Source: Brachionus manjavacas (Eukaryota; Rotifera; Eurotatoria; Ploima; Brachionidae). From it: a DNA stretch of 64,000 nt. Below the pieces are notes generated by a model. It saw only the letters and a list, made by a program, of their open reading frames with translations. It was not told where the DNA came from and did not search any database. The position numbers were made by a program, and so were the translations under genes. The stretch covers positions 434,001-498,000 of the forward strand of contig JAHQIY010000001.1 of assembly GCA_019054805.1 (NCBI GenBank). Reading direction: 5' to 3'. Of this stretch, positions 25,501-36,039 are shown one piece after another; within the stretch, counting starts at the first letter, position 1, and the number at the start of each line of letters is the position of its first letter.

Positions 25501-28500
25501 TTTTTGCCAAACAAAAACGGTCCGTGAATGGTAATCCTATTGAATTGAGCCTGGAGCTATTGGTTGTGACAGATTCAAGTGTTTTCAATGCTCACCGTAG
25601 CTTTATAGGTACCAGCAATACCGATGTTGTTTTTTTGCATATGAGACACTATTTTGCCCATTTGATCCATGGTGTCAACCAGCGTTACCAAAACTCGCTC
25701 AGCCAAGATCCTGACTTGCGCATCAACATTTTCTTAACCAATTTTTTATTTCTTACTGTAAGTAAAAATTAATGAAATTTTGAAATTTACTCATTCTTTA
25801 ATTCAAAAGGATACGGCTGAACAGCAATGGCTTAACCCCCAATTTGTTGGAGAATTTTCTAATCCTACTTTTAATGGACGAGAAGTGGTCCTAACAACTA
25901 AAACCTATAATGCATTTGCCGATTACATGAATAGGAAAAATTTCCCATTCGAATTTGATCATGCCGCGGCGCTTTTTAAGCAAGATATTTTTTTAATTTT
26001 AATAAGCTTTTCATCAACTTTCACAGAATTAATTTTACTTTCGAAGAATTTTTGAGTCAAATTTAGCTTACCGAAGTGTCACATTTTGATATAGTTAAAT
26101 TTTTATTTTAGGATAAAAAATTTAAGAAAAAATATTTTAATGTTGTCAGCATTTTGGGAATTTTTTATTTATTATTATAATGGGTCTTCTCTGTTTTGTG
26201 ACCAGGAAAAAATTAAATAAAGTTTGAGAGTAATGAAACATCTTTTTCGAAAAAATCAAGTAAAAATAAAAAATATCTAATTTTTGATTTTATTAAATAT
26301 ATTTCTTTATGTGATATATAGTGGCGAAATTTTAACCTCTCTCATCCTCATAGAATCCGCCCAATTCTCAACACTCTAAAGCTTTTTTTCCACTTATGAC
26401 GTTCTTAACTTCTTTCTTCGGGTGTATTTGGAAACTGTTGTGAAATTTTTTGGTAATAACTCGATTTGGAGGTATTGTAACATGGTTTAATCGATCATTT
26501 AATGGGTCTACCTATTCCCCACAATTCAAAGTCTTATCAACACGATTTCAATATTTTATAAAAATTTTTCAACACAAAAATTATTTAATTTTGCAAATGT
26601 TTTTAAATATATTTAAAAAAATATACTATAACTTTTAAGACCTTAAAATCTATTTCAAAACATTAAAATGTTATTGAGGAATAAGCAAAAAAACTTTGGA
26701 CTATTTTGAAGTTACGAAAAAAGAAGAAAGACAAAAGAAAAGTTAAAAAAGCTCTTTTTTCACATATTCAAAATGAAGTTAAAATTAATGCTTTTGAAAA
26801 TTAAGTTGACTTTTTTCATTTTCAAAATACATTTAAATACTATTTAATTCATATTTTATTCAAAATAAAATAAATTTTTGCAGCTTTTTTTTGTGGTCAA
26901 AAGCTTTTTAAAAAAATATTGAAATTGTGTTGATAAGACTTTGAATTATGGGAAAAGATTTTTTATTGTGGGGAAATAATTCCCTCATTTAATTAGTAGC
27001 TTATAAGTCTGAAATATGCAATTCAAGTGGTAAATTGAAGTTTATGATCAAATTTTCATGATCATCAAAAATTATCACTTTAAAAGATTTATAAGATATT
27101 TTTGTTCATGCATTATTTTCAAAGTAAACAAACAATGTTGAAGTGAATTTTTATGCCTCCAAATCTCTGCATAAGTTTTATGCTTGCAGAATTGATCAGA
27201 ATACCAGGATATGGTTTCACATGATTTGCTACCCATGAAAATGTATCTCTGCATTTAATTTCTTTCTTAAAAACTTTAAAAAAAAATTTTTCTTAATCAA
27301 TTTTTGAGAATGATCATGAAAATTTGATCATAAACTTCACACCATTCAAATCTAAAGATCATAGACAGCCCCCAAAATGACAGAGTTACAAATAGAAGAA
27401 AGAAAAGAGAAAATAGAAAAGTAGAATTTTTTCCTTATTCACTCCTTGTGGAGCATTGCTTTTGAATTGCACTCAAGTCGATCTTTTGCTTCTCCCCATG
27501 TCATTCCCATGTTACTGCTGGTCGTTATACGTTATCTGTGTATGCTATCAAAGGCTTTTTGAAGTCAATAAAGCCAAGATACAATGGACTATTACATTCT
27601 AGACTTTGTTCTGAGATGTTTCTAAGTGCAAATGCCTGGTCTTTGAATCCGATACCTCGTCTAAATCCTGCTTGTTTTTCTATAAGTATAACATGCAAAG
27701 CCTTCCTGATTTTTACAGAATTATACTTCAGAAAACCTTGCTTTCTGTTGGTAGCATTTTTATCTCTAACCTTTTGTCACAGATCACTTTTTTACATTTC
27801 CTAGGGAATTTGACTTTTATGCCTTTGGCCAGTTTTCTGGTATGATACCTTGTCGCCATATCTTGCTGAGGAGGTCTTGCAATATTCATATCAGCTTTCA
27901 CCATTTCGGCCGTGAATCCGTCAAGTGAATCACTCAGGGCTTTTCTGTTCTTCAAAGCCTTTACAGCAACTTCCATTTCTTTTTGGCTAAGACTTTAGGT
28001 TCTGATCTATTTAGAACTTCTCTTAGGTGAAGTAAAGCAGAAGAACCTAACTCAAAAGGTTTTCTGTTTATCCGACTCCTCTCGGCTCTCAAGTTTTGGA
28101 TGCTTTTAAATTTGTTAAAAGCTACTAAAAATTAAAAAAATATCCTTTACTTAATTGAATAGTGGATTATTTATTTTTATTTATTTTTAAAAAAATTTAA
28201 GCCTCATAGGCAAGTTGAAAAGGAAACACAAAAATACAAATTACAATTTTACAAAGAAAATAAAAAAATCAAAAAAAAAAATCCGATTTAAATCACATTA
28301 AGTTTCAGAAATAATTAATATGAAATTTTATAAAAATTTTATAGTCAGATTGCATTAAGAGGCGTAAAAATAAAAGAGAAAAAAATCTAAATAATTACGA
28401 AATTGCAGGCAAAAGTAAAAGATTCAAGTAGTCAAAACAAAAGTAAAAAGTTAAATTACTATCTAATGCAATTCTAATTTTATGAACAAAAAACTTAACT

Positions 28501-31500
28501 GAGTCAACTAAGCCTTTGTTTTGGCACGTGAAAGGCTCATTTATAAATTCGATTAAAACTTTTTTTCTTATTCTAGACATTCAACACTAACCTTTTGTTC
28601 CAATGTTCTCAATTGTCTGTCGAACCAAGTATCATTTCTCGAAAGTTGCTGAAAAAACAATTTGTGAAATAAAATTTTTTTTATTAAAACATCTGGTTAA
28701 TTGAGGTTAATGATCAATTTTTACTGTTTATGATTACTTGATTTAATTACCTCTATTTTGTAAATTAATTATTTTTTACTGTGAATCAATGATGAAAAGA
28801 GTTTTATTACTTAGAATAATTTTAAAAATAAAAGATGTGATTCTTTTTATTTTAGTAAGGATCTTTGGTCTTCGGACATGACGTCGGCCAGATCAATGAC
28901 TGTTGGATTCGCGTCTATAGGCACCATTTGCACTAAGAACAAATATTCCCTGTCCGAAGAAATCGGAGGCTTCATGAATCTTTTGGTTGTAGCACATGAA
29001 ATAGCTCATGGTTTAGGTGCATTTCATGACGGAATCATTGGCTTTTCTGACCAATGTCCTATGAACAGCAGGGACATTATGTCTCCTTCATTAGGAGGCA
29101 CTAGTTCTCACCGATTTTCCTCTTGCTCCATTAGCATGTTTAAATCAACTCTTTTAAATAAAAATCTGAATTCAGTAGCACCAAACGCTAATTGTTTAAC
29201 AAACAAAATAGATCTTAATGAAGAGCTAAGGAGAATAGAAGATACAGATGCGGGTGAATTGTATTCCCCGGATAACTTATGTCGCATGATCTTTGGACCC
29301 AGTGCTTCTTACTGTCAAGTTAGTTTAAAATAATTAAGTTTTACAATATTTATTTGTTTCTTGTTAAGAATAAAATAGAAAGCATATGCAGATCGTTGAA
29401 TTGCAGAGCAAATTCGAGCTCTAGTTTTTGCACGCCAAATTACGCTGGTGCTCCAGACGGAACTCTATGCGCCAGTGGAAAAGTTTGCTTAAACGGTGAA
29501 TGCGTATCAAGTTCAAATGCCAAAACAGGATCGTGTGTTTTTAAAGAAGATGTCATTACCAGAGAGGTGGAAAGTGAAATTCGGCTACCATCGCCTCAAA
29601 TATCTTGCTTGCAATATTTTAACCTTCTAGAAATTCATGGTAAATCAATTGCCAGCTATTGTGCAAAAACCCAAATCAACAATATTTGCTGTCATAGTTG
29701 TAGAAGTAAGCAAAAGATAAATTCATTATTTTAATTCAGACACTGCATTTTGAATTGAGCGCTAAAATATTCACATACCTTTGAAAGCAAAAAAGTAGAT
29801 CTTCAAAATTGGTGCTTATTTGAAGATAAATTTTTTCCAAAGAAATTTCGAAATTCTGGAAAGTTTTCTATTTTAATCAAATTGTTCAAAATTTCTGGTA
29901 AAATTAAAAAAATTTCTTGTTTATTTTATTTTTATCGGATTAACTTTTAACATCGTATTCATTTATTTTTCAAAAAAACCTTTAGTATTAAGTTTTTTTA
30001 ATGAAAATTTTTTTAAAAAAAACAAATTATTTAATGAAGAAAAACGCATTAAATTAATTTATTATAATGTAAAATCACAAAAATTATACAATAAGAATAT
30101 TAAGTCAAAAATTAGATATTCTTGTTTTTTCATTTAAAATAAACTTTTTGTTTACAACACTGTAACTGTCTGATTACTGAGTCTTGAAAATTTCTAGGTA
30201 TTTTTTTATTTGTATATTCTTCTTCTATTTTTAAATTTTTCATTCAAGAAGAAATAAGATCTCAAAAAAAATTTTTTTTGTAAATTAACATTAAGAAAAA
30301 CAAATTTATTCGTCTCACTTTTTTATTTAATTTTTATCTTCCCTCGAGTAATTAAGCAAAAATGTTATATTATTTTGTTTTTAGATTAGACAATTACCGT
30401 AAACTCGTGTTCACGACTCTAAGAGTAAAGCCCAAATCCAACCTTTTTTCTTTAAGAGTTAATTACAGTAGTTTCCGGTTATAATAAACTCCAATTTGCA
30501 CCAAAAAAAATTTTTTATATCCGAAGATTTCTTGTAAACGAATTAAACTTTTTTACAAAAATTTTTATTCAAAAACAAATTTAATTCAAGTTTAACTTAA
30601 CTAAATTTCTCATTTAACGGATAAAAACAAAACAAAAGTTGTTTTAAAAAAAATTGCTAATTTCTAATTGATTAAGATTACTTAGGATTAATTCATTAAC
30701 TTGATTCTCTACCTCATTCAAACTATTGAAATTCGAAACTCCATGCCTACCGAAATAGAATCGTATGCTATCTAAATAACTCTTAACGACATGTGAGTTT
30801 AAAGGTTATATTTCAACATTATCCTCACCATTAGTTTTATCATCATCATCATCGTCCAAGACAGTCACGGTTTCTTGAAGACCACACAATTCTTCGTCAG
30901 ATAGCATCGGTCCAAACAAATCAATATCATCTTCTATGTGAACAAAATCATTAAAGTCGTCTATATTTAAGACACTTGTCGAAACAATCGGTTCCGTTTC
31001 TGAACTTTCATCTGAACATTCAAATAAATTAAAGCCGCCTTTCTTCCAACAGTTAACTATCCAAAATCCAAAATTTCAATTCTCCTCTCTAAACTAATAG
31101 CTATTCGTTGATTAGTGTTGGTATTTTTAGAACCGCTTTTTGTTTTTATGTTCATTTTTTTTTTCGAATTTGACTTTTCTTATATACTGGCGCTAAATTT
31201 TACTGGCGCGTGAGTAAATTGTTTTTCAAAAAAAATTTATTGTAAACGAAAATTGACTTTAAGCGAATTTTTTATAAGCAGTTAGAAATACATTGAAAGC
31301 ATCGTAAAAGTTTTTGTCCTCGCAAAAAAAATTACTATAGCCGAAATTTTCTTATATCCGTGTTTATTATAACCGGAAAATACTGTACATAGTTTCTATG
31401 TCACAACGATTAAAATTTAATTTGCAAGAAAATACCCTGAATAAGGGATATTTTCTTAAAATAAAGCCCAAATTTAACTTTTACTCTAACAAAAAAATTG

Positions 31501-33195
31501 TCTTTGCTCTCAAAAAAAAATTAAAATTTTAAAAATTGTAGAGTTAATTAAAAAATAGAAAAAAAGTCAATTTTTTCATTTTTTTTTGAGAGCAAAGACA
31601 ATTTTTTAACAAGAGTTTTAGCGCAAAATTTGACAAGAGTAAAAGTTAAATTTGGGCTTTATTTTAAGAAAATATCCCATATTCAGGGTATTTTCTTGCA
31701 AATTAAATTTTAATCGTTGTAACAAAGAAACTATGTAATTAACTCTTAAAGAAAAAAGGTTGGATTTGGGCTTTACTCTTAGAGTCGTGAACACGAGTTT
31801 ACGGTAATTAATTCAGTCGTAATAAGTTACTTTTATAATTTTTGAATAACTATTATTTTGAATTTAAAAAAAATTTCAACAAAATTATTTGGTTAATAAT
31901 ATAATATAGTTTTTCGACTTTTAATTAAAATTTCCTCATAATTTTGAAAAATCAAGAAAAAAGTTCGATTTTTCAGATTTATTTAAAGAAAATTAAATTG
32001 GAGTTAAATTTGAATAATCTTTAAAATAAGTAATCTTTAAAAGATGTAAAAATTTAAAGAAACTTTTCAAAAAAATTAAAAAAACCATTATTAAAACAAT
32101 ATACAATTTCATGTTTTTTGAATACTGCAACAGAAGTAAAGATACTAATTATTCTTATTTCCAATTATCCTGATACTTAAGTTCAATTCATTTCTTTAAA
32201 AAAAATAAGAAAACTCTTCAAAAAAGAATGATAAATAATTTTGAAAAAGTATTTGGTTAAACTTTGTTTCACCTTAAACACCAAGTCTTCAAGAAGACTT
32301 TTAAGATTTTACATGATTTTTTTTGGACCATTTTTATGATAGTACAAAATTGTAATAAATTGTACTATCATAAAAATTGTCCAAAAAATTTTTCATTTTT
32401 CATTTTCACGTATTTCCAGGAATAAAAAAATTGCATCTTTAATTATTTTAGAAGATCTAAAAATTATTTTAATTTTTATTAAATTGAAAAGAATACAATG
32501 CATTAGTGTGCAAAGATATATATTCAAATTGTCCTAGCGATAGTGGATGCAATGACCAAATCAACATAAATGGTCAGCTTAGATTTATTTTCCAAGTATG
32601 TCCACGTACTTGCAATCGTTGTGAACCATTGAGTTGTGCAGATGCACCCGACATTTGCGAAAATGGCGCCACATGCATCAATACTGGTTCATCGACGAAC
32701 AAGCTATTTGGTTTTCGGTGTGAATGCCGGTCGGGCTTCATAGGTGAATACTGTGAATCTAAAATTTTGTCTAATCCTTGCGATTCAAATCCGTGTCTTA
32801 ATGGTGGCACGTGTTTTTCTTTTACTCAGAATTTTTACATGTGTCTGTGTCAAAGCTCTTGTTCAGGATTGAATTGTGCCAATTGTTTGTTCAATCCGAT
32901 GACAACGAACCCTCCGCTTCAACTCTTACAAAGCTCAACACGATCTGGAAATTGTGAGGACCAAAGTCAATTCTGTTCAATATTTTATCAGTATTGTAAT
33001 GATTTGGCTTTTTTTGAATTAAAAACAATCAGAGAAGTATGCCCTAAAACTTGTCAGGCATGTCCAGTGGCTCCTTGTGTTGATGCTCAATCAAGTTGTG
33101 CTGGTTTTAAAATTTTATGTCAATATTTCGATGTAAACTATTTCGGTGGTAACTGGATCACACATCCGTGTTACAAAACTTGCGGACATTGCTAG
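19547..33195 (+). CDS. Secreted ADAM-like metalloprotease with EGF and ShKT tail (gene A)
   Basis: Exons: 19547-19616, 19668-19897, 19946-20032, 25105-25303, 25474-25757, 25810-25979, 28856-29318, 29369-29705 and 32507-33195. They join in one frame to 842 residues. Signal peptide MFYNFFLLFFIK (1-16 or so). Prodomain to about 211, ending in a furin-type site KQKR|S. Metalloprotease domain with zinc site HEIAHGLGAFHD (394-405) and Met-turn DIMSP (420-424). Cys-rich region with DGTLCASGKVCLNGEC (exon 8). Then ShKT, two EGF modules (GFRCECRSGFIGEYC and CLNGGTC) and two more ShKT domains ending YKTCGHC. All introns are GT-AG except intron 6, which begins GC (AA|GCAAGA). No transmembrane segment, so it is probably secreted. 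AATAAA at 33228-33233. Substrate unknown. Gene B (60773-62703) is its paralogue. Confidence 0.92.
20033..22630 (+). other. Intron 3 of gene A, left part, no element recognised
   Basis: This is the first half of a 5.1-kb intron. It is uniformly A/T-rich, and I could not identify a frame or matched repeat before the LINE at 22640. Confidence 0.5.
22640..23290 (-). mobile_element. LINE reverse transcriptase fragment, antisense in intron
   Basis: Read on the minus strand, several short frames give reverse transcriptase pieces: NYIVKWLEKTINTDKIFPECQ, then SFSGRREV, then TGAVFFDLEKAFDM (the palm box with F-D-x-x-K-A-F-D, near 23080-23040). Further pieces are WIRNFQKFDF and, downstream, LTNRKPVILFF. 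Many stops and frameshifts show it is old. It lies opposite to the host gene and should be spliced out with intron 3. Confidence 0.75.
24050..24970 (+). mobile_element. LINE 3' portion in intron
   Basis: The frame at 24340-24660 reads LLKRVFGVKKYARTAPLLEA and KIEQIYLKHKIFFLKQL, which resemble C-terminal regions of LINE ORF2 proteins. The frame at 24091-24288 resembles the preceding part. About 260 bp of 3' untranslated sequence follows, containing TTTTGCCTATGAGGCTTAAA (24917-24936) and ending in an (AAT)n run at 24940-24970. The same 3' word occurs in reverse at 28190-28215, so two copies of this family sit in gene A introns. Confidence 0.75.
26517..26953. repeat. Foldback element in intron 6 of gene A
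   Basis: The two arms are inverted copies of about 50 bp. The left arm (26517-26568) includes ACAATTCAAAGTCTTATCAA; the right arm (about 26905-26953) includes its near-complement TTGATAAGACTTTGAATTAT. The 330 bp between carries no supported frame. It looks like a small non-autonomous DNA element. Confidence 0.75.
27037..27338. repeat. 302-bp inverted-repeat element (MITE-like)
   Basis: The left arm at 27037-27073 begins GAAGTTTATGATCAAATTTT. The right arm at 27301-27338 ends AAAATTTGATCATAAACTTC, its exact complement over 20 bases, and the arms match over about 37 bp with one small gap. No coding frame lies between them. It is in intron 6 of gene A. Confidence 0.8.
27440..28000 (-). mobile_element. 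LINE endonuclease-RT fragment, antisense in intron
   Basis: The minus strand reads EVAVKALKNRKALSDSLDGF (a match to the LKNxKAPGxDG block that opens the reverse transcriptase). After a gap it continues QAGFRRGIGFKDQAFALRN and LGFIDFKKPFDSIHR (the palm box, near 27580-27540). This wording is typical of RTE-like endonuclease-reverse transcriptases. Frameshifts and stops separate the pieces. Confidence 0.8.
28150..28600 (-). mobile_element. LINE 3' end, antisense in intron
   Basis: Read on the minus strand, this ends with CTTGCCTATGAGGCTTAAAT (28212-28193), the same 3' word as in the LINE copy at 24917-24936 on the plus strand. Its upstream frame (28580-28395) is a plausible C-terminal piece of the same ORF. 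It lies in inverted orientation to the 24050-24970 copy. Confidence 0.6.
30466..31385 (-). mobile_element. Pogo/Tigger-like DNA transposon, deleted copy
   Basis: It begins CAGTAGTTTCCGGTTATAAT and ends, in inverted form, ATTATAACCGGAAAATACTG. It is flanked by TA on both sides (30464-30465 and 31386-31387). The intact partner arm at 31725-31738 reads AATTACATAGTTTC as its complement, which gives the empty site and confirms a TA duplication. CAGT ends and TA duplications are typical of pogo/Tigger members of the Tc1-mariner group. The interior holds a shortened transposase remnant on the minus strand. Confidence 0.9.
30680..31160 (-). pseudogene. Pogo/Tigger transposase remnant, N- and C-ends fused
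   Basis: On the minus strand an ATG at about 31154 opens MNIKTKSGSKNTNTNQRIAI followed by SLERRIEILDFG. This resembles the start of the pogo-type helix-turn-helix. At a TTTTGGATTTTGGAT junction the frame shifts straight to WIVNCWKKGGFNLFEC, the motif close to the C-terminus of Tigger transposases. An acidic tail follows (Asp run near 30845). The CENP-B-type DNA-binding region and the whole DDE catalytic core are absent, so the copy depends on another transposase. The repeated TTTTGGAT at the junction suggests deletion between short direct repeats. Confidence 0.75.
32320..32387. repeat. Perfect-stem hairpin just upstream of last exon of gene A
   Basis: TTTTTATGATAGTACAA (left) pairs with TTGTACTATCATAAAAA (right), with outer pairing of TTTTTTGGAC to GTCCAAAAAA and one bulge. 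The loop is about 10 bases. It is about 120 bp before the acceptor of exon 9. Confidence 0.75.
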
Positions 33196-33438
33196 AATTT
33201 TAATTTAATCAACTAGATTAGTTTTTTAATAAATTTTTCTAATTTATTTTTTCATTAATCTTTAATTCAATTATTAGATAGAAAAAAATTTGAATAGGTG
33301 CTCCCGGGAAGAAAATTATGACACATATTTCGTATTTTTTTTTAGTTGAGGGTTTTACGAGTAATTCCTCTTTGGCTCTTTATTAACCCATTTAATCAAA
33401 AACTAAAATGATTAAAAGTCAAGTATTAAATTAAATTT

Positions 33439-33690
33439 TTGGTTTAATTTTTAGTGTTTGAATCACAAAATTTATCCAATGTTGAAATAACATTGAAAAA
33501 GTGCGATGTTTCAAAATATTTTTTTAAGTTTCAATAAAAAATTTTCAATAATTCATTTTCTGTTTTCAATTTTTTATCAATTTAGTATTTGCTAAAAAGC
33601 ATCAAAAGAAAGTAAATTATCACTTATGTCAACATTTTATACAAAGAAAACAAAGTTTTTCGTGTGTAGCCCGTTATGTAAACTCTGGTA
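33439..33690 (+). repeat. Left copy of a 250-bp inverted repeat pair
   Basis: The segment from about TTTGGTTTAATTTTTAGTG to CGTGTGTAGCCCGTTATGTA is repeated in reverse at 35056-35310 with only scattered differences. A third partial copy of its left end (CATCGCACTTTTTCAATGTT) is at 57537-57612. It begins 240 bp after the stop of gene A. Confidence 0.88.
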
Positions 33691-33780
33691 ATTTTGCGAA
33701 ATAGATGAATCTATGTTCTTCAAAGTCAAACTCTCTAAACGGTGAACAATTTATTTTAATTTTCTTTAATTTTTATTATT

Positions 33781-34345
33781 TATGCTGAAAGAAGAGAGCG
33801 CATTTAGGTATTTGGGATTATGGAAAGAGTGATACCAAGTCAACAAGATCATAGAAAATGCTATTTCTAAAGCTCCTTCAAATTAATAATAAATTAAATG
33901 GAAAGAGGGGACATCATCCAACTCTACAAATTCAAAAACAACTTTAATCAAGTATGTTGGTATCATCCAATAGCCAATGTACCTGCATCTGAAAACATGG
34001 GACCTGCTGGCTCAACCAGATTATCACGGAAGAGACTATACAGGCAATTTGTTAAAAACTGCTCACCGAGAGACAACTTCTTTTCCAATAGAACAGTACC
34101 CCTATGGAATGAGCTACCATCAGAAGTTACGAGTGCACCAACAGTGAACGCATTTAAAAATAGATATGATGATTTCAAATCAAACTAACACTTTTAATTT
34201 TATCTTTATTTTTCATTTCTCGAATTTATATTTAAAACTTGTTGTTAAATCACACTACTTATCTGCCATAGCCATGTACTTGAGGTACCTAGCTCCGCGG
34301 TTTAAAACCCGTTGCAGATTAACTTATAATAATAATAATAAATTT
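33781..34345 (+). mobile_element. LINE 3' end with (TAA)n tail
   Basis: 33898-34188 encodes the last 96 residues of a LINE ORF: ERGDIIQLYKF, then the NFFSNRTVPLWNELPSEV block and a short end. A 3' untranslated part of about 140 bp follows, containing GCCATAGCCATG and AGCTCCGCGG, and the tail TTATAATAATAATAATAAA ends at 34342. The stretch 33781-33890 before the frame (GAGAGCGCATTTAGGTATTTGG) recurs at 59775-59860 and partly at 56710-56745, so this repeat occurs three times in the window. Confidence 0.82.
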
Positions 34346-34475
34346 TGAGCTTTATTCAATTTGTTCGTATAATCTAAAAATCTTTCGTCTAATTCTATTT
34401 TGAACAAAAAAATTGGGTGAACCAATAGTTCACAAAACCTGAGAACAAAATATTTCGGATAATAAGTGAACTATG

Positions 34476-34535
34476 GTTCACCTAACCGACTAGATCCAGT
34501 TTTTTAATGATTGAATATAAAATTTAATCAAAATG
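34476..34535 (+). repeat. Dispersed repeat shared with 56833-56890
   Basis: CTATGGTTCACCTAACCGAC followed by TAGA and a GATTGAATATAAA word matches CTATGGTTCACTTAACCGAC at 56833 and the sequence after it. I do not know the element it belongs to. Confidence 0.7.
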
Positions 34536-34624
34536 AATTATTTATCTTTTTTTTTCTTTTAAATGCTCATTTTTATTCTTTTTATTTATTTAATTTTATA
34601 CTTAACAATTTTTAGTTTTTTCAT

Positions 34625-35050
34625 ATGTTTCTTGCTTGCAATATTTTAACCTTCTAGAAATTCATGGTAAATCAATTGCCAGCTATTGTGCAAAAACCCA
34701 AATCAACAATATTTGCTGTCATAGTTGTAGAAGTAAGCAAAAAATAAATTCATTATTTTAATTCAGACACTGCATTTTGAATTGAGCGCTAAAATATTCA
34801 CATACCTTTAAAAGCAAAAAAGTAGATCTTCAAAATTGGTGCTTATTTGAAGATAAATTTTTTCCAAAGAAATTTCGAAATTCTGGAAAGTTTTCTATTT
34901 TAATCAAATTGTTCAAAATTTCTGGTAAAATTAAAAAAATTTCTTGTTTATTTTAATTTTATCGGATTAACTTTTAACATCGTATTCATTTATTTTTCAA
35001 AAAAACCTTTAGTATGAAGTTTTTTTAATGAAAATTTTTTTAAATAAAAC
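34625..35050 (+). pseudogene. Duplicated fragment of gene A exon 8 and its intron
   Basis: From TTGCTTGCAATATTTTAACC at about 34632 the sequence is almost identical to 29605-30020. That covers the last 100 or so bases of exon 8 (encoding LQYFNLLEIHGKSIASYC and CCHSCRS), its donor site and about 310 bp of intron. Only a few substitutions separate the two over 420 bp, so the copy is recent. It lacks the upstream part of the exon and lies downstream of the stop of gene A, between the two arms of the 33439/35056 inverted repeat. As it stands it is a non-coding fragment. Confidence 0.92.
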
Positions 35051-35055
35051 AATCG

Positions 35056-35310
35056 TTCCGGTAGTTTACATAACGGGCTACACACGAAAACATTTGTTTT
35101 CTTAGTATAAAATTTTGACATAAGTGATAATTTACTTTCTTTTGATGCTTTTTAGCAAATACTAAATTGATACAAAATTGAAAACAGAAAATGAATTATT
35201 GAAAATTTTTTATTGAAACTTAAAAAAATATTTGAAACATCGCACTTTTTCAATGTTATTTCAACATTGGATACATTTTGTAATTCAAATACTAAAAATT
35301 AAACCATATA
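35056..35310 (-). repeat. Right copy of the 250-bp inverted repeat pair
   Basis: Reverse complement of 33439-33690, starting TAGTTTACATAACGGGCTAC and running to AATACTAAAAATTAAACC. It starts within a few bases of the end of the duplicated exon fragment. Confidence 0.88.
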
Positions 35311-35699
35311 TTTTTTTAAATTTTCTTAAAAAATATTAAATTTATAAAATGTTAAAGAAGCAAATTATTTAAACAAAACCTAATTCATTTTTGTTGATCT
35401 AATTATGCCACGAATTTGATTTAGAGGTACGGTGTTTTAAAGGGGTTACAACACATCAGATGACTAAAGAGAAAGTCAGTCTAGAAGTCAGTCAGTTGTC
35501 AGTCAGTCAGTTGGGGTGGTTAAAATAAATCAAAGCTAAAAAATGCAAAGAGTCGAAACGATGGATCCAAGTACCCAAAATCGAAATAGATTTAACAAAA
35601 TATTTGTTTTAATACATGTGACCAGTTATAAATTTTGGTGACCAGGACATTTTTACTAGTTACCAGCTAGAAGAAGGAAGTCTGGTCACAAAACAGGTG

Positions 35700-36017
35700 A
35701 AACCCTTTTTGCAAAGCTTCTTAATAGAAACCGCAACATTCATAAAGTGGATGCTTCATTCAACTGAAGAAAAGGAAATTACTCAAGCTTACCCTCTGGA
35801 TACTTACTAGATGGTAATGCCAACATCAATGCACCTGTTATTAGAGTTGCAAAAAACAGTCTGGAAGCTCCTTCACAAACAAACACAGCCCCGACAATAA
35901 ATCTCATTGTAAAATATAACAAAGATCTGCTTCTGATTACGATCAATGAAATACCAATGCTTGTTCCGTCTTATATTGACAAAAATTGGCAAGAGGCTAA
36001 CGAAAAAGGAGGTTAAC
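35700..36017 (+). pseudogene. Orphan coding-like fragment, family not recognised
   Basis: From about 35810 a frame of some 65 codons without stops has ordinary codon composition, unlike the A/T filler on either side (ANINAPVIRVAKNSLEAP, then INLIVKYNKDLLL and INEIPMLVPSYIDKNW). It is followed at 36018 by TTAAC rather than a GT donor, and upstream it is interrupted by stops. I do not recognise it. It could be a piece of a transposon ORF or of a host gene moved with the neighbouring repeats. Confidence 0.35.
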
Positions 36018-36039
36018 AAAAATTGAAATGCAATCTCAT

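Larger units (their letters stand above)
30397..31804. mobile_element. Foldback element interrupted by a pogo-like element
   Basis: The outer sequence 30397-30465 (starting CCGTAAACTCGTGTTCACGA) is repeated in perfect or near-perfect inverted form at 31732-31804 (ending CACGAGTTTACGG). The left arm then continues at 31388-31560 and the right arm at about 31560-31735. Each arm is thus about 230-240 bp, and together they form a near-complete palindrome of roughly 490 bp. Matching words include AGCCCAAATTTAACTTTTAC and its complement. TA flanks both ends (30395-30396 and 31805-31806). The 920-bp pogo-like element sits inside the left arm. All of it lies in intron 8 of gene A. Confidence 0.9.

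Noticed and set aside
30840..30860. ATC/GAT trinucleotide run as a free microsatellite
   Set aside because: It encodes the Asp run in the acidic tail of the pogo-like transposase remnant.
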